A DNA stretch of 5,911 nt from an uncultured bacterium (GTDB lineage Bacteria; Bacillota; Clostridia; TANB77; CAG-508), in the NCBI GenBank assembly GCA_905215845.1, contig CAJMRU010000068.1:1-5911 (forward strand). Reading direction: 5' to 3'. Shown piece after piece: positions 1 through 5,856 of the stretch (positions are counted from its first letter, which is position 1; each line of letters begins with the position of its first letter). The position numbers and the translations under genes are program-made. The notes beneath the pieces are model-generated. The model ran no database searches. It was given only the letters and a program-made list of their open reading frames with translations, and was not told the DNA's origin.

Positions 1-1
1 A

Positions 2-58
2 AAAGATGGAACAAGTTTAGATATGTATAAATTTAATATATATACAGTGTCATATTAA
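2..58 (+). CDS. possible 3' end of an upstream gene (partial, uncertain)
   Basis: One plus-strand frame is open from the left edge and ends at TAA 56-58, giving an 18-residue tail (KDGTSLDMYKFNIYTVSY). The two other frames close earlier, at 18-20 and 28-30, so any of the three could be the true end of a gene lying to the left. The case for a plus-strand gene is mainly the strong terminator at 104-145. No domain can be recognised in so short a piece. Confidence 0.25.
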   Translation, partial: KDGTSLDMYKFNIYTVSY

Positions 59-103
59 AAAATTGATTTTAAAGAGTAAGATTAAAAAGTTAATATAAAA
101 GAT

Positions 104-145
104 AAAGACAAGATAAAATGTTTAAAAGCATTTTATCTTGTTTTT
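104..145 (+). terminator. intrinsic terminator of the upstream transcript
   Basis: Arms 108-120 (ACAAGATAAAATG) and 129-141 (CATTTTATCTTGT) are perfect 13-bp complements around an 8-nt loop, followed by a T run at 141-145. The base of the stem extends into A/T pairs from 104. The A/G-rich flank on the left reads as a T-rich tract on the other strand, so it may also stop leftward transcription. It insulates the Nudix gene from upstream transcription. Confidence 0.85.
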
Positions 146-188
146 ATTGAGAAAAAATTATAAAACTATTTAATTTATTCTTCAAATA

Positions 189-197
189 TGCTAATAT
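189..197 (+). promoter_or_regulatory. weak extended -10 promoter candidate for the Nudix gene
   Basis: TG at 189-190, one base, then TAATAT at 192-197 gives an extended -10 motif. It lies 25 nt before the ATG, downstream of the terminator where a promoter is needed. A matching -35 is poor: TTTAAT at 169-174 has the right 17-bp spacing but few consensus bases. AT-rich DNA yields such matches by chance, so this is a candidate only. Confidence 0.35.
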
Positions 198-221
198 AAA
201 TAAAATTAAAGGAGGAAAAAG

Positions 222-662
222 ATGAATAGAATAAGAGTCGCAGGAATAGTACCATTAAAAAATGGATTTGCATTTATGCACAGAAAAGATGTTATAAAAA
301 GAAAAGATTTTCAAGACTATTATACATTCCCAGGAGGAGGACTAGAAGAAGGAGAAACATTAGAAGAAGGAACAATTAGAGAAATAAAAGAAGAATTTGG
401 AATAAATGTAAAAATAATAAAAAAACTTTATGAAATGAAGTCGGAAAAATTCAATCAAGAGGAATACTTTTTTCTTTGTGAGTATATAGATGGAGAATTT
501 GGAACAGGAAATGGACCAGAATATAATAATGACCCTAAATATATTGATAGTGGAAAATATATACCTGAAATAATTAATAGAGAAGATGTAGAAAAAATAT
601 TATTGCTACCAACAGAAATAAAAGAGAAATTGGTAGAAGACATAAAGAGAAAAAATATTTAA
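222..662 (+). CDS. Nudix hydrolase (MutT-like family)
   Basis: A 146-residue cytoplasmic protein of the usual length for a single-domain Nudix enzyme. Members hydrolyse a nucleoside diphosphate linked to another group, using Mg2+ or Mn2+. The Nudix box is complete at residues 39-61, fitting Gx5Ex7REUxEExGU: G39, E45, R53, E54, E57, E58, G60, I61. It is preceded by the typical FPGGG (36-40). The N-terminal VAGIVPLKNGFAFMHR is the usual first beta strands, and the Lys/Glu-rich C-terminal helix is unremarkable. No second domain or signal peptide is present. The start is supported by AGGAGG at 210-215, six bases upstream. The substrate cannot be told from the sequence: MutT-type 8-oxo-dGTP, NDP-sugars or other compounds are all possible. 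The gene appears monocistronic. lexA follows on the same strand but has its own promoter, and I see no SOS box in front of this gene. Confidence 0.9.
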   Translation: MNRIRVAGIVPLKNGFAFMHRKDVIKRKDFQDYYTFPGGGLEEGETLEEGTIREIKEEFGINVKIIKKLYEMKSEKFNQEEYFFLCEYIDGEFGTGNGPEYNNDPKYIDSGKYIPEIINREDVEKILLLPTEIKEKLVEDIKRKNI

Positions 663-722
663 TCAATAAATACATAATTAACATAGATAGTTATTAAAAA
701 TGTAACAAAATTCAAAAAAATA

Positions 723-736
723 AAAACTTATGTTTG
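723..736 (+). promoter_or_regulatory. LexA operator (SOS box) of lexA
   Basis: AAAACTTATGTTTG fits the Gram-positive SOS consensus CGAACRNRYGTTYG in its core: AAC, four bases, GTT, then YG. The inner half-sites AAAC and GTTT are perfect inverted repeats. Mismatches are the first two bases and the first R. The site overlaps the -35 hexamer (734-739) of the lexA promoter, so bound LexA would block RNA polymerase. This is the expected autoregulation of lexA. Confidence 0.7.
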
Positions 737-762
737 ACATTTATTTGTTTGTATGATATTAT
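734..762 (+). promoter_or_regulatory. sigma-A promoter of lexA
   Basis: TTGACA at 734-739 is a perfect -35. TATTAT at 757-762 is the -10, with an ideal 17-bp spacer and a TG at 754-755 giving an extended -10. The predicted transcript starts near 769, leaving a short leader of about 24 nt before the ATG at 793. The overlap of the -35 with the SOS box suggests a strong promoter held down by LexA. Confidence 0.85.
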
Positions 763-780
763 GTAGGAAAATATGAGAAT

Positions 781-786
781 GGAGTG
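781..786 (+). promoter_or_regulatory. ribosome binding site that decides the lexA start
   Basis: GGAGTG at 781-786 is the only Shine-Dalgarno-like sequence here and lies six bases before ATG 793. The in-frame GTG at 784-786 overlaps this site and has no purine-rich sequence of its own at a useful distance. The ATG is therefore the better start. Confidence 0.7.
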
Positions 787-792
787 AATAAA

Positions 793-1443
793 ATGCCAAA
801 AAAGAAACCTGAATTAAATAGGAGAGAAAAGTCAATATTAAATTTTATTGAGAAACAAATAATGACACAAGGTTATCCACCATCAGTAAGAGAAATTGGA
901 AAAGCAGTTGGGTTAAGTTCAACAGCAACTGTGCACGGATATTTAGCAAAATTAGAAGAAAAAGGATACATAAAGAAAAAGGATAAAAAAGGAAGAACTT
1001 TAAGATTATTGAAAGGCTCATCAGGAGAAGAAAAAGTAATGTCTAGTAAAGACTTTTATACTCAAAAAGAATTAGTAGAAGTTCCAATTATCGGAAGAAT
1101 AACAGCAGGAGAGCCAATTTTGGCAGTAGAAAATGTAACAGATACATTTCCAATCCCAATAGATTTTGTTGGAAATTCAGAAAGTTTCATGTTAACTGTT
1201 AGAGGAGAAAGCATGATAGAAGCTGGTATTTTAGATGGTGATTATATTTTGGTTAAGAAACAAAATTCTGCACAAAATGGAGAAATCGTTGTTGCTTTAA
1301 TAGGAGATGAAGCAACAGTAAAGACTTTTTATAAAGAAAAAGACCATATTAGATTACAACCAGAAAATTCTACAATGGACCCTATTATAGTACCAAACTG
1401 TGAAATTCTTGGAAAAGTTGCAGGTGTATTTAGAAAGATGTAA
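793..1443 (+). CDS. lexA: LexA, SOS response repressor and self-cleaving protease
   Basis: A 216-residue protein, close to the usual LexA length. It is a cytoplasmic DNA-binding dimer that represses DNA-damage genes and cleaves itself when RecA filaments form. Residues 1-74 are the winged-helix DNA-binding domain, with the typical run YPPSVREIGKAVGLSS (28-43) and a basic wing around 61-71. A linker follows. The C-terminal S24 peptidase domain carries the cleavage site A105-G106 (in ITAGEP), the nucleophile S140 (RGESM) and the general base K177 (ATVKTF), so all catalytic parts are present and self-cleavage should work. ATG 793 is chosen because GGAGTG lies six bases upstream; a GTG at 784 would add three residues but overlaps that site. 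The SOS box in its own promoter indicates autoregulation. No clear terminator follows the stop codon, so some read-through into the next operon is possible. Confidence 0.97.
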   Translation: MPKKKPELNRREKSILNFIEKQIMTQGYPPSVREIGKAVGLSSTATVHGYLAKLEEKGYIKKKDKKGRTLRLLKGSSGEEKVMSSKDFYTQKELVEVPIIGRITAGEPILAVENVTDTFPIPIDFVGNSESFMLTVRGESMIEAGILDGDYILVKKQNSAQNGEIVVALIGDEATVKTFYKEKDHIRLQPENSTMDPIIVPNCEILGKVAGVFRKM

Positions 1444-1469
1444 TTCACAGAAAATTCACAATTAAATTA

Positions 1470-1498
1470 TTGACAAATGACACTGTGTCACATATAAT
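1470..1498 (+). promoter_or_regulatory. consensus sigma-A promoter of the ABC exporter operon
   Basis: TTGACA at 1470-1475 and TATAAT at 1493-1498 are both perfect hexamers with an exact 17-bp spacer. Transcription should begin near 1505. Such a perfect promoter is expected to be very active unless repressed, which agrees with the palindrome lying in its spacer. It directs transcription of both ABC genes. Confidence 0.88.
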
Positions 1499-1517
1499 TA
1501 TGAGTACAGTGTCATTT
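1475..1517 (+). promoter_or_regulatory. palindromic repressor operator over the ABC operon promoter
   Basis: TGACACTGTGTCA at 1478-1490 is a perfect 6-bp dyad around one central base, wholly inside the -35/-10 spacer. In addition, AAATGACACTG (1475-1485) and CAGTGTCATTT (1507-1517) are perfect 11-bp inverted arms 21 bases apart, flanking the -10 and the predicted start of transcription. The left arm lies upstream of that start, so the pair cannot form a hairpin in the RNA; it is a DNA-level site. The form fits a dimeric repressor such as a TetR- or MarR-family protein, common regulators of drug exporters, but no such gene lies in this window. The regulator family is inference. Confidence 0.7.
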
Positions 1518-1559
1518 TATTTATTGTTATAGTAAAATAAATTAGATATTAGAAATATA

Positions 1560-1581
1560 TAATTTATAGGCATATAAATTA
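1560..1581 (+). repeat. leader hairpin 1, TTTATAGG-CATATAAA element
   Basis: TAATTTAT (1560-1567) and ATAAATTA (1574-1581) form a perfect 8-bp stem with a six-base loop. The core TTTATAGGCATATAAA (1563-1578) recurs in hairpin 2 with four extra bases in the middle. The stem is all A/T and weak, and there is no T run, so it is not a terminator. Function is unknown. Confidence 0.45.
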
Positions 1582-1624
1582 ATTAATAAAATGAGATGAG
1601 AGTAGATAATTTTAAAAAATTATA

Positions 1625-1652
1625 AGGTTTATAGGTAGCCATATAAAAACCT
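1625..1652 (+). repeat. leader hairpin 2, just before the ribosome binding site
   Basis: AGGTTT (1625-1630) pairs with AAACCT (1647-1652), with further inner pairing of ATAGG with CC-TAT around a TAG loop. It contains TTTATAGG (1628-1635) and CATATAAA (1640-1647), the same two blocks as hairpin 1. It ends 14 bases before the AAGGAG ribosome binding site. With no T tract after it, it could affect mRNA stability or translation rather than termination, but this is inference. Confidence 0.5.
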
Positions 1653-1677
1653 AAATATATTATACAAGGAGAAGAAG

Positions 1678-3945
1678 ATGCTAAAAGTCTTAAAAAATTT
1701 AAAGAAAACTTTAGGTTCTGTAATTGCAATAGTTATATTGCTTTGTATCCAAGCAGCTACTGATTTAGCATTACCAGATTATACATCAAAAATAGTTAAT
1801 ATCGGAATACAAGCAGGTGGAATTGAAAATGCAGTACCAAAATTAATTTCTAAGTCAGATATGGAAAAAACACTGTTATTTACAGAAAATGATGAAGAAA
1901 TTTTAAGCAATTATACATTATTAGGAGAAGAAAAAAATAAAGAGCAAGAGAAGATATTAAACAAATATTTAGGAAAAGATTATAATGTAGAACCAAATAC
2001 AATTTATGTTTTAAATGATGTAAATGAAGAAACTGAGAATAACTTAGAAAAGGATTTAGCTGGTGCTTTAATGGGAGCAACTGCAATTTCTAATGAAGAA
2101 ACAGCAAATCAAATAAAACAAAAAATATTAGAAAATATTCAAGAACCACAAAAAATATATATGCAAAGTAAGAGTTTAGTAGAACTAATATCTAATATGC
2201 CAGAAGAACAAAAAAATCAAGTTTTACAAGAGTTCACAAAAAAAATAGATGAAATGAATGATTCAATAAAAGAGCAAGCAGCAGTTTCAGCAGTAAAACA
2301 ATTATATAAAGATTTAGGCGTTGATACAGATAAACTTCAAAATGATTATATATTATTAGCAGGATTACAAATGCTAGGAGTAGCATCAATAACAATGGTA
2401 TCAGCAGTATCAATTATGCTTTTATCAGCAAGAGTTGCTGCTATGTTAGGAAAAACTTTAAGAGAAAAAGTATTCAAAAAAGTTTCTCAATTTTCAAATG
2501 CAGAATTAAATGAATTTTCAACAGCATCGTTGATAACAAGAAGTACAAATGATGTGCAACAAATTCAACAATTAATAACTTTATTATTTAGAGTAGTTGT
2601 TTATGCACCAATTATTGGTATAGGTGGATTTGTAAAAGTACTTACAGAAACAGATAATTCAATGGCTTGGATTATAGGAATAGCAATATTTGCAATTTTA
2701 GTAATTGTTGCAACATTATTTGCAGTAGCAATGCCAAAATTCAAAAAATTACAAGATTTAACAGATAAATTAAATGAGGTTACAAGAGAAATATTAACAG
2801 GAATTCCAGTAATAAGAGCTTTCCATAAAGAAAAGAAAGAAGAAAAGAGATTTGATGATGCAAATAAAGATTTAATGAAAACAAATGTCTTTGTAAATAG
2901 AGCAATGTCACTAATGATGCCTTTATTGATGTTTGTTATGAATGCAATAATGATTTTAATAGTTTGGGTAGGAGGACATAAGATAGATGAAGGAATTATG
3001 CAAGTTGGAGATATGATGGCATTTATACAATATACAATGCAAATCGTAATGTCATTCTTGATGATTTCAATGGTTTCAATTATGCTTCCAAGAGCATCAG
3101 TTTCAGCAAAACGTATAAATGAAGTTCTTGAAACAGAACCATTAATTAAGGATAAAAAAGAAACAAAGAAATTGGACCCAACTAAAAAAGGATTGGTAGA
3201 ATTTAAAAATGTTTGCTTCAAATATCCAGATGCTGATACAGAAATATTAGAAGATATAGACTTTACAGCAGAACCTGGAAAAACTACTGCAATAATAGGT
3301 AGTACAGGTAGTGGGAAATCAACAGTAGTAAATTTAATACCAAGATTTTACGATACAACAGAAGGAGAAATATATGTTGATGGTGTAAATATAAAAGATG
3401 TATCACAAAAAGAATTAAGAGATGTTATAGGATTTGTACCACAAAAAGGAACACTATTTTCTGGAACAATAGAATCAAATATTAAATATTCAGATGAGAA
3501 TATGTCAGATGAGCAAATGATAAGTGCTGCAGAAATTGCCCAAGCAACAGAATTTATAGAGAATAAAGAAGAAAAATACAAATCACCAATTTCACAAGGC
3601 GGTGGAAATGTATCAGGAGGTCAAAAACAAAGAATATCTATTGCAAGAGCAATTGCAAAGAATCCAGAAATATTTGTATTTGATGATAGTTTTTCAGCAT
3701 TAGACTTCAAGACTGATAGTAAATTAAGAGAAGCTTTAGCAGAAAAAACAGAAAATAAAACTGTAATAATCGTAGCTCAAAGAATAAGTACAATATTAAA
3801 TGCGGATAAAATTATAGTATTAGAAGAAGGTAAAATGGTAGGAGAAGGAACTCACGAAGAACTTATGAAGAATAATGAAACATATAGACAAATTGCACTA
3901 TCACAATTATCTGAAGAAGAATTAGGACAGAAAGGAGGAGAATAA
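1678..3945 (+). CDS. heterodimeric ABC exporter subunit 1 (degenerate-site half, large extracytoplasmic insertion)
   Basis: A 755-residue permease-ATPase fusion in the cytoplasmic membrane; half-exporters are usually near 580. TM1 is about 12-34, TM2 224-250, TM3 302-322, TM4 329-352, TM5 410-433 and TM6 446-472. The extra length is a hydrophilic, Glu/Lys/Gln-rich, cysteine-free segment of about 185 residues between TM1 and TM2, predicted outside the cell. The ATPase domain (about 505-740) has A-loop Y516, Walker A GSTGSGKST (541-549), Q-loop Q589, signature VSGGQ (645-649) and Walker B ending in D669. The catalytic Glu is replaced by D670 and the switch His by Q701, the pattern of the degenerate half of TM287/288-, BmrCD- or LmrCD-type exporters. 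The partner gene starts directly after the stop codon. The substrate is unknown; drugs, lipids or peptides are possible. A regulated promoter lies at 1470-1498. Confidence 0.93.
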   Translation: MLKVLKNLKKTLGSVIAIVILLCIQAATDLALPDYTSKIVNIGIQAGGIENAVPKLISKSDMEKTLLFTENDEEILSNYTLLGEEKNKEQEKILNKYLGKDYNVEPNTIYVLNDVNEETENNLEKDLAGALMGATAISNEETANQIKQKILENIQEPQKIYMQSKSLVELISNMPEEQKNQVLQEFTKKIDEMNDSIKEQAAVSAVKQLYKDLGVDTDKLQNDYILLAGLQMLGVASITMVSAVSIMLLSARVAAMLGKTLREKVFKKVSQFSNAELNEFSTASLITRSTNDVQQIQQLITLLFRVVVYAPIIGIGGFVKVLTETDNSMAWIIGIAIFAILVIVATLFAVAMPKFKKLQDLTDKLNEVTREILTGIPVIRAFHKEKKEEKRFDDANKDLMKTNVFVNRAMSLMMPLLMFVMNAIMILIVWVGGHKIDEGIMQVGDMMAFIQYTMQIVMSFLMISMVSIMLPRASVSAKRINEVLETEPLIKDKKETKKLDPTKKGLVEFKNVCFKYPDADTEILEDIDFTAEPGKTTAIIGSTGSGKSTVVNLIPRFYDTTEGEIYVDGVNIKDVSQKELRDVIGFVPQKGTLFSGTIESNIKYSDENMSDEQMISAAEIAQATEFIENKEEKYKSPISQGGGNVSGGQKQRISIARAIAKNPEIFVFDDSFSALDFKTDSKLREALAEKTENKTVIIVAQRISTILNADKIIVLEEGKMVGEGTHEELMKNNETYRQIALSQLSEEELGQKGGE
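3931..3945 (+). promoter_or_regulatory. ribosome binding site and coupled stop/start between the two ABC genes
   Basis: AAAGGAGG (3931-3938) lies within the last codons of subunit 1, and its TAA (3943-3945) is followed without a gap by ATG 3946. Such spacing favours translational coupling and near-equal output of the two subunits, as a heterodimer needs. Confidence 0.8.
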
Positions 3946-4914
3946 ATGCCAGGACCAATGGGAGGATCTATGGGAAAAGGTCATAGAAGTACAGAAAAAG
4001 CTAAAGATTTTAAGGAAACTACTAAAAAGTTAATAAAATCTTATCTTTCAAAATATAAAATAGCAATATTTTTTGTAATATTATTTGCAATAGGAAGTAC
4101 AATATTTACTATTGTAGGACCCAAAATATTAGGTAATGCAACAACAGAAATATTTAATGGTTTAATGGGAAAATTAACTGGTGGAGCCGGAATTGATTTT
4201 GGGAAAATAGGACAAATAGCATTAATGTTATTAGGACTATATATAATAAGTGTGTTGTTTTCAATTATACAAGGTTTTACAATGACAACAGTATCACAAA
4301 AAATTACATATAAATTAAGAAATGATATAGCAATAAAAATAAATAAATTACCTATGAAATACTTTGATAAAAGAACTAACGGAGAAGTTTTATCAGTAAT
4401 AACAAATGATATTGATACATTAAGTATGAACTTAAATCAAAGTATAACACAAATTATTACATCAATTTGTACAATAATAGGAATACTTGTAATGATGTTT
4501 TCAATAAGTTGGCAAATGACATTGATATCATTGATAATATTCCCAATAGCAGGTTTTTTAATAAAATCAATAGTTGAAAAATCACAAAAATACTTCAAAA
4601 ATCAACAAGACTACTTAGGTCATGTTAATGGCCAAGTAGAAGAAATATATAGTGGATTAAACATAGTAAAAGTATTTAATGCAGAAAAAAAAGTAACAGA
4701 TGAATTTGAAAAAGCAAATAATGAATTATATAGGTCTGCTTGGAAATCTCAATTCCTTTCAGGATTAATGTTTCCAGTAATGAATTTTATATCTAACATA
4801 GGATATGTTGGAGTAGCAGTAGCAGGAGGGTATTTAGCAATAAGAGGAACAATAACAGTAGGAAATATACAAAGTTTTATACAATATAATAAACAATTTA
4901 CTCGGGCCAATTAA
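3946..4914 (+). CDS. heterodimeric ABC exporter subunit 2, N-terminal part (membrane domain), cut short by a frameshift
   Basis: The first 320 codons match the membrane domain of the partner half-exporter. A Gly/Met-rich cytoplasmic tail (MPGPMGGSMGKGHRS) is followed by TM1 about 38-60, TM2 90-113, TM3 168-187, TM4 191-208, TM5 270-298 and the start of TM6 near 305. After R320 an extra G within 4904-4906 shifts the frame, and translation stops at 4912-4914 after two foreign residues. Without that base the frame reads T-R-P-I-N-Q-L-A-Q, the expected continuation of TM6, and runs on to 5776, giving a normal 609-residue protein. As written, this product has no ATPase domain and would not power transport. 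The remaining sequence shows no other decay. The start is set by the strong upstream ribosome binding site and the abutting stop codon of subunit 1. Confidence 0.85.
   Translation: MPGPMGGSMGKGHRSTEKAKDFKETTKKLIKSYLSKYKIAIFFVILFAIGSTIFTIVGPKILGNATTEIFNGLMGKLTGGAGIDFGKIGQIALMLLGLYIISVLFSIIQGFTMTTVSQKITYKLRNDIAIKINKLPMKYFDKRTNGEVLSVITNDIDTLSMNLNQSITQIITSICTIIGILVMMFSISWQMTLISLIIFPIAGFLIKSIVEKSQKYFKNQQDYLGHVNGQVEEIYSGLNIVKVFNAEKKVTDEFEKANNELYRSAWKSQFLSGLMFPVMNFISNIGYVGVAVAGGYLAIRGTITVGNIQSFIQYNKQFTRAN
4903..4908 (+). other. frameshift site in ABC subunit 2
   Basis: CGGGCC stands out as a GC-rich patch in very AT-rich DNA and includes the only CGG arginine codon I noticed in the window. Reading CGG then CCA, and so dropping one G of the GGG at 4904-4906, restores the expected protein exactly. 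No ribosome binding site or strong structure is evident that would suggest programmed frameshifting. Confidence 0.85.
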
Positions 4915-4936
4915 TCAACTTGCACAAATATCAAGT

Positions 4937-5776
4937 ATGTTACAAGCAATGGCAGCATCAGCAGAAAGAATTTTTGAGTTTTTAGAAGAACCGGAAGAAA
5001 TAGTAAGTGCAAAAGGGAATATAGATACTTCAAAATTACAAGGTAATGTAGAATTTAGAAATGTAAAATTTGGATATGACGAAGATAAAACAATAATTAA
5101 TAATTTTAATGCTAAAGTAAAAGAAGGTCAAAAAATAGCAATAGTAGGGCCAACTGGAGCAGGAAAAACAACAATGGTAAAATTATTAATGAGATTTTAT
5201 GATGTAACAGAAGGTGAAATATTAGTAGATGGACATAATGTAAAAGATTTTGATAGAGGAGAACTTCGTAAGATGTTCGGAATGGTGCTACAAGATACAT
5301 GGCTATTTGGAGGAACTGTAAAAGATAATATAAAATACAGTAAAGAAGAAGCAACAGACACAGAGGTAATCGAAGCAGCTAAAGCAGCCCATGTTCATCA
5401 CTTTATAAAAACATTACCTAATGGATATAATTCATTGATAAATGAAGAATCAACTAATATATCAGCAGGTCAAAAACAATTATTAACAATAGCAAGAGTA
5501 ATATTAGCAGATCCCAAAATATTAATATTAGATGAAGCAACAAGTTCAATAGATACAAGAACAGAAATACAAATTCAATCAGCAATGGATAACTTAATGA
5601 AAGGAAGAACAAGTTTTATAATTGCACATAGATTATCAACAATAAAAAATGCTGATTTAATATTAGTAATGAACCATGGAGATATAGTAGAACAAGGAAC
5701 TCATGAAGAGTTGTTAGCTAAAAATGGATTTTATGCTGATTTATATAATAGTCAATTTGATGAAGAAGAAGAGTAG
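4937..5776 (+). CDS. heterodimeric ABC exporter subunit 2, C-terminal part (ATPase domain), downstream of the frameshift
   Basis: This 279-codon stretch holds the nucleotide-binding domain. Its reading frame is already open and protein-like from CCA 4907, so ATG 4937 is an internal methionine and not a true start; there is no Shine-Dalgarno sequence before it. In the numbering of the repaired 609-residue protein it has A-loop Y377, Walker A GPTGAGKTT (401-409), Q-loop Q449, signature ISAGQ (505-509), Walker B ILILDE with D529 and catalytic E530, and switch H561. The Walker B Glu and His are intact while the signature has Ala for the usual second residue of the GG pair, so this half supplies the active ATPase residues and pairs with the intact VSGGQ of subunit 1. 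The end of TM6 is encoded before the ATG. The product on its own would be a soluble ATPase domain, if made at all. Confidence 0.85.
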   Translation: MLQAMAASAERIFEFLEEPEEIVSAKGNIDTSKLQGNVEFRNVKFGYDEDKTIINNFNAKVKEGQKIAIVGPTGAGKTTMVKLLMRFYDVTEGEILVDGHNVKDFDRGELRKMFGMVLQDTWLFGGTVKDNIKYSKEEATDTEVIEAAKAAHVHHFIKTLPNGYNSLINEESTNISAGQKQLLTIARVILADPKILILDEATSSIDTRTEIQIQSAMDNLMKGRTSFIIAHRLSTIKNADLILVMNHGDIVEQGTHEELLAKNGFYADLYNSQFDEEEE

Positions 5777-5807
5777 AAAATCTTAATAAAATTTAAAAAT
5801 AAAGATG

Positions 5808-5856
5808 AATAGGCAGTCTCAGAAATATTTTTATATTCTAGGACCGCCTATTTTTT
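5808..5856 (+). terminator. intrinsic terminator of the ABC exporter operon
   Basis: AATAGGC (5808-5814) pairs with GCCTATT (5846-5852), followed after one A-C mismatch by GTC/GAC and then weaker inner pairs toward an A/T-rich apex. A run of six T (5851-5856) follows. It lies 31 bases after the stop codon of the second ABC gene. On the other strand the stem is preceded by A residues and followed by a T-rich tract, so it may work in both directions. Confidence 0.88.

Larger units (their letters stand above)
1444..1677 (+). other. intergenic control region and leader of the ABC exporter operon
   Basis: This 234-base gap holds no convincing gene. It has a consensus promoter (1470-1498), a palindromic operator within the spacer, a second operator arm just downstream of the predicted start of transcription, and an untranslated leader of about 170 nt with two related hairpins. 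There is also an AATTCACA direct repeat (1442-1449 and 1453-1460) right after the lexA stop, of unknown meaning. The ribosome binding site AAGGAG (1666-1671) ends six bases before the ATG at 1678. Confidence 0.7.
3946..5776 (+). pseudogene. whole locus of ABC exporter subunit 2, interrupted by one frameshift
   Basis: Skipping one G at 4904-4906 joins the two open parts into one 609-codon gene of typical half-exporter length (membrane domain plus ATPase domain). The locus is either an intact gene with a base-calling error or a gene broken very recently, since every ATPase motif downstream is still conserved. If the frameshift is real, subunit 1 lacks its catalytic partner and the exporter should be inactive. 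Confidence 0.75.

Noticed and set aside
7..19. GGAACAAGTTTAG near the left edge, considered as a second SOS box.
   Set aside because: GAAC and GTTT are only two bases apart instead of four, so it does not fit the LexA operator.
675..696. Imperfect inverted repeat after the Nudix gene (TAATTAAC/GTTATTA), considered as a terminator.
   Set aside because: The stem is short, A/T only and bulged, with no T run after it.
784..786. GTG as the lexA start, adding three residues (MNK).
   Set aside because: It overlaps the only ribosome binding site (GGAGTG 781-786), and LexA proteins do not need these residues; ATG 793 has proper spacing.
1596..1625. Nine-codon reading frame (MRVDNFKKL) in the ABC leader, ending where hairpin 2 begins; considered as a leader peptide that controls the operon, as in some drug-exporter leaders.
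   Set aside because: There is no Shine-Dalgarno sequence before its ATG, the hairpin has no terminator T run, and short frames arise easily in AT-rich DNA.
2601..3221. Long minus-strand open frame of about 206 codons with hydrophobic stretches.
   Set aside because: It lies wholly antisense to the membrane domain of ABC subunit 1, has no ribosome binding site or recognisable motif, and its hydrophobicity is the mirror of the codons on the coding strand.
4937..4939. ATG 4937 as the start of a separate soluble ATPase gene.
   Set aside because: There is no ribosome binding site, and the frame upstream of it (from 4907) already encodes the conserved end of TM6, so it is the rest of the same gene.
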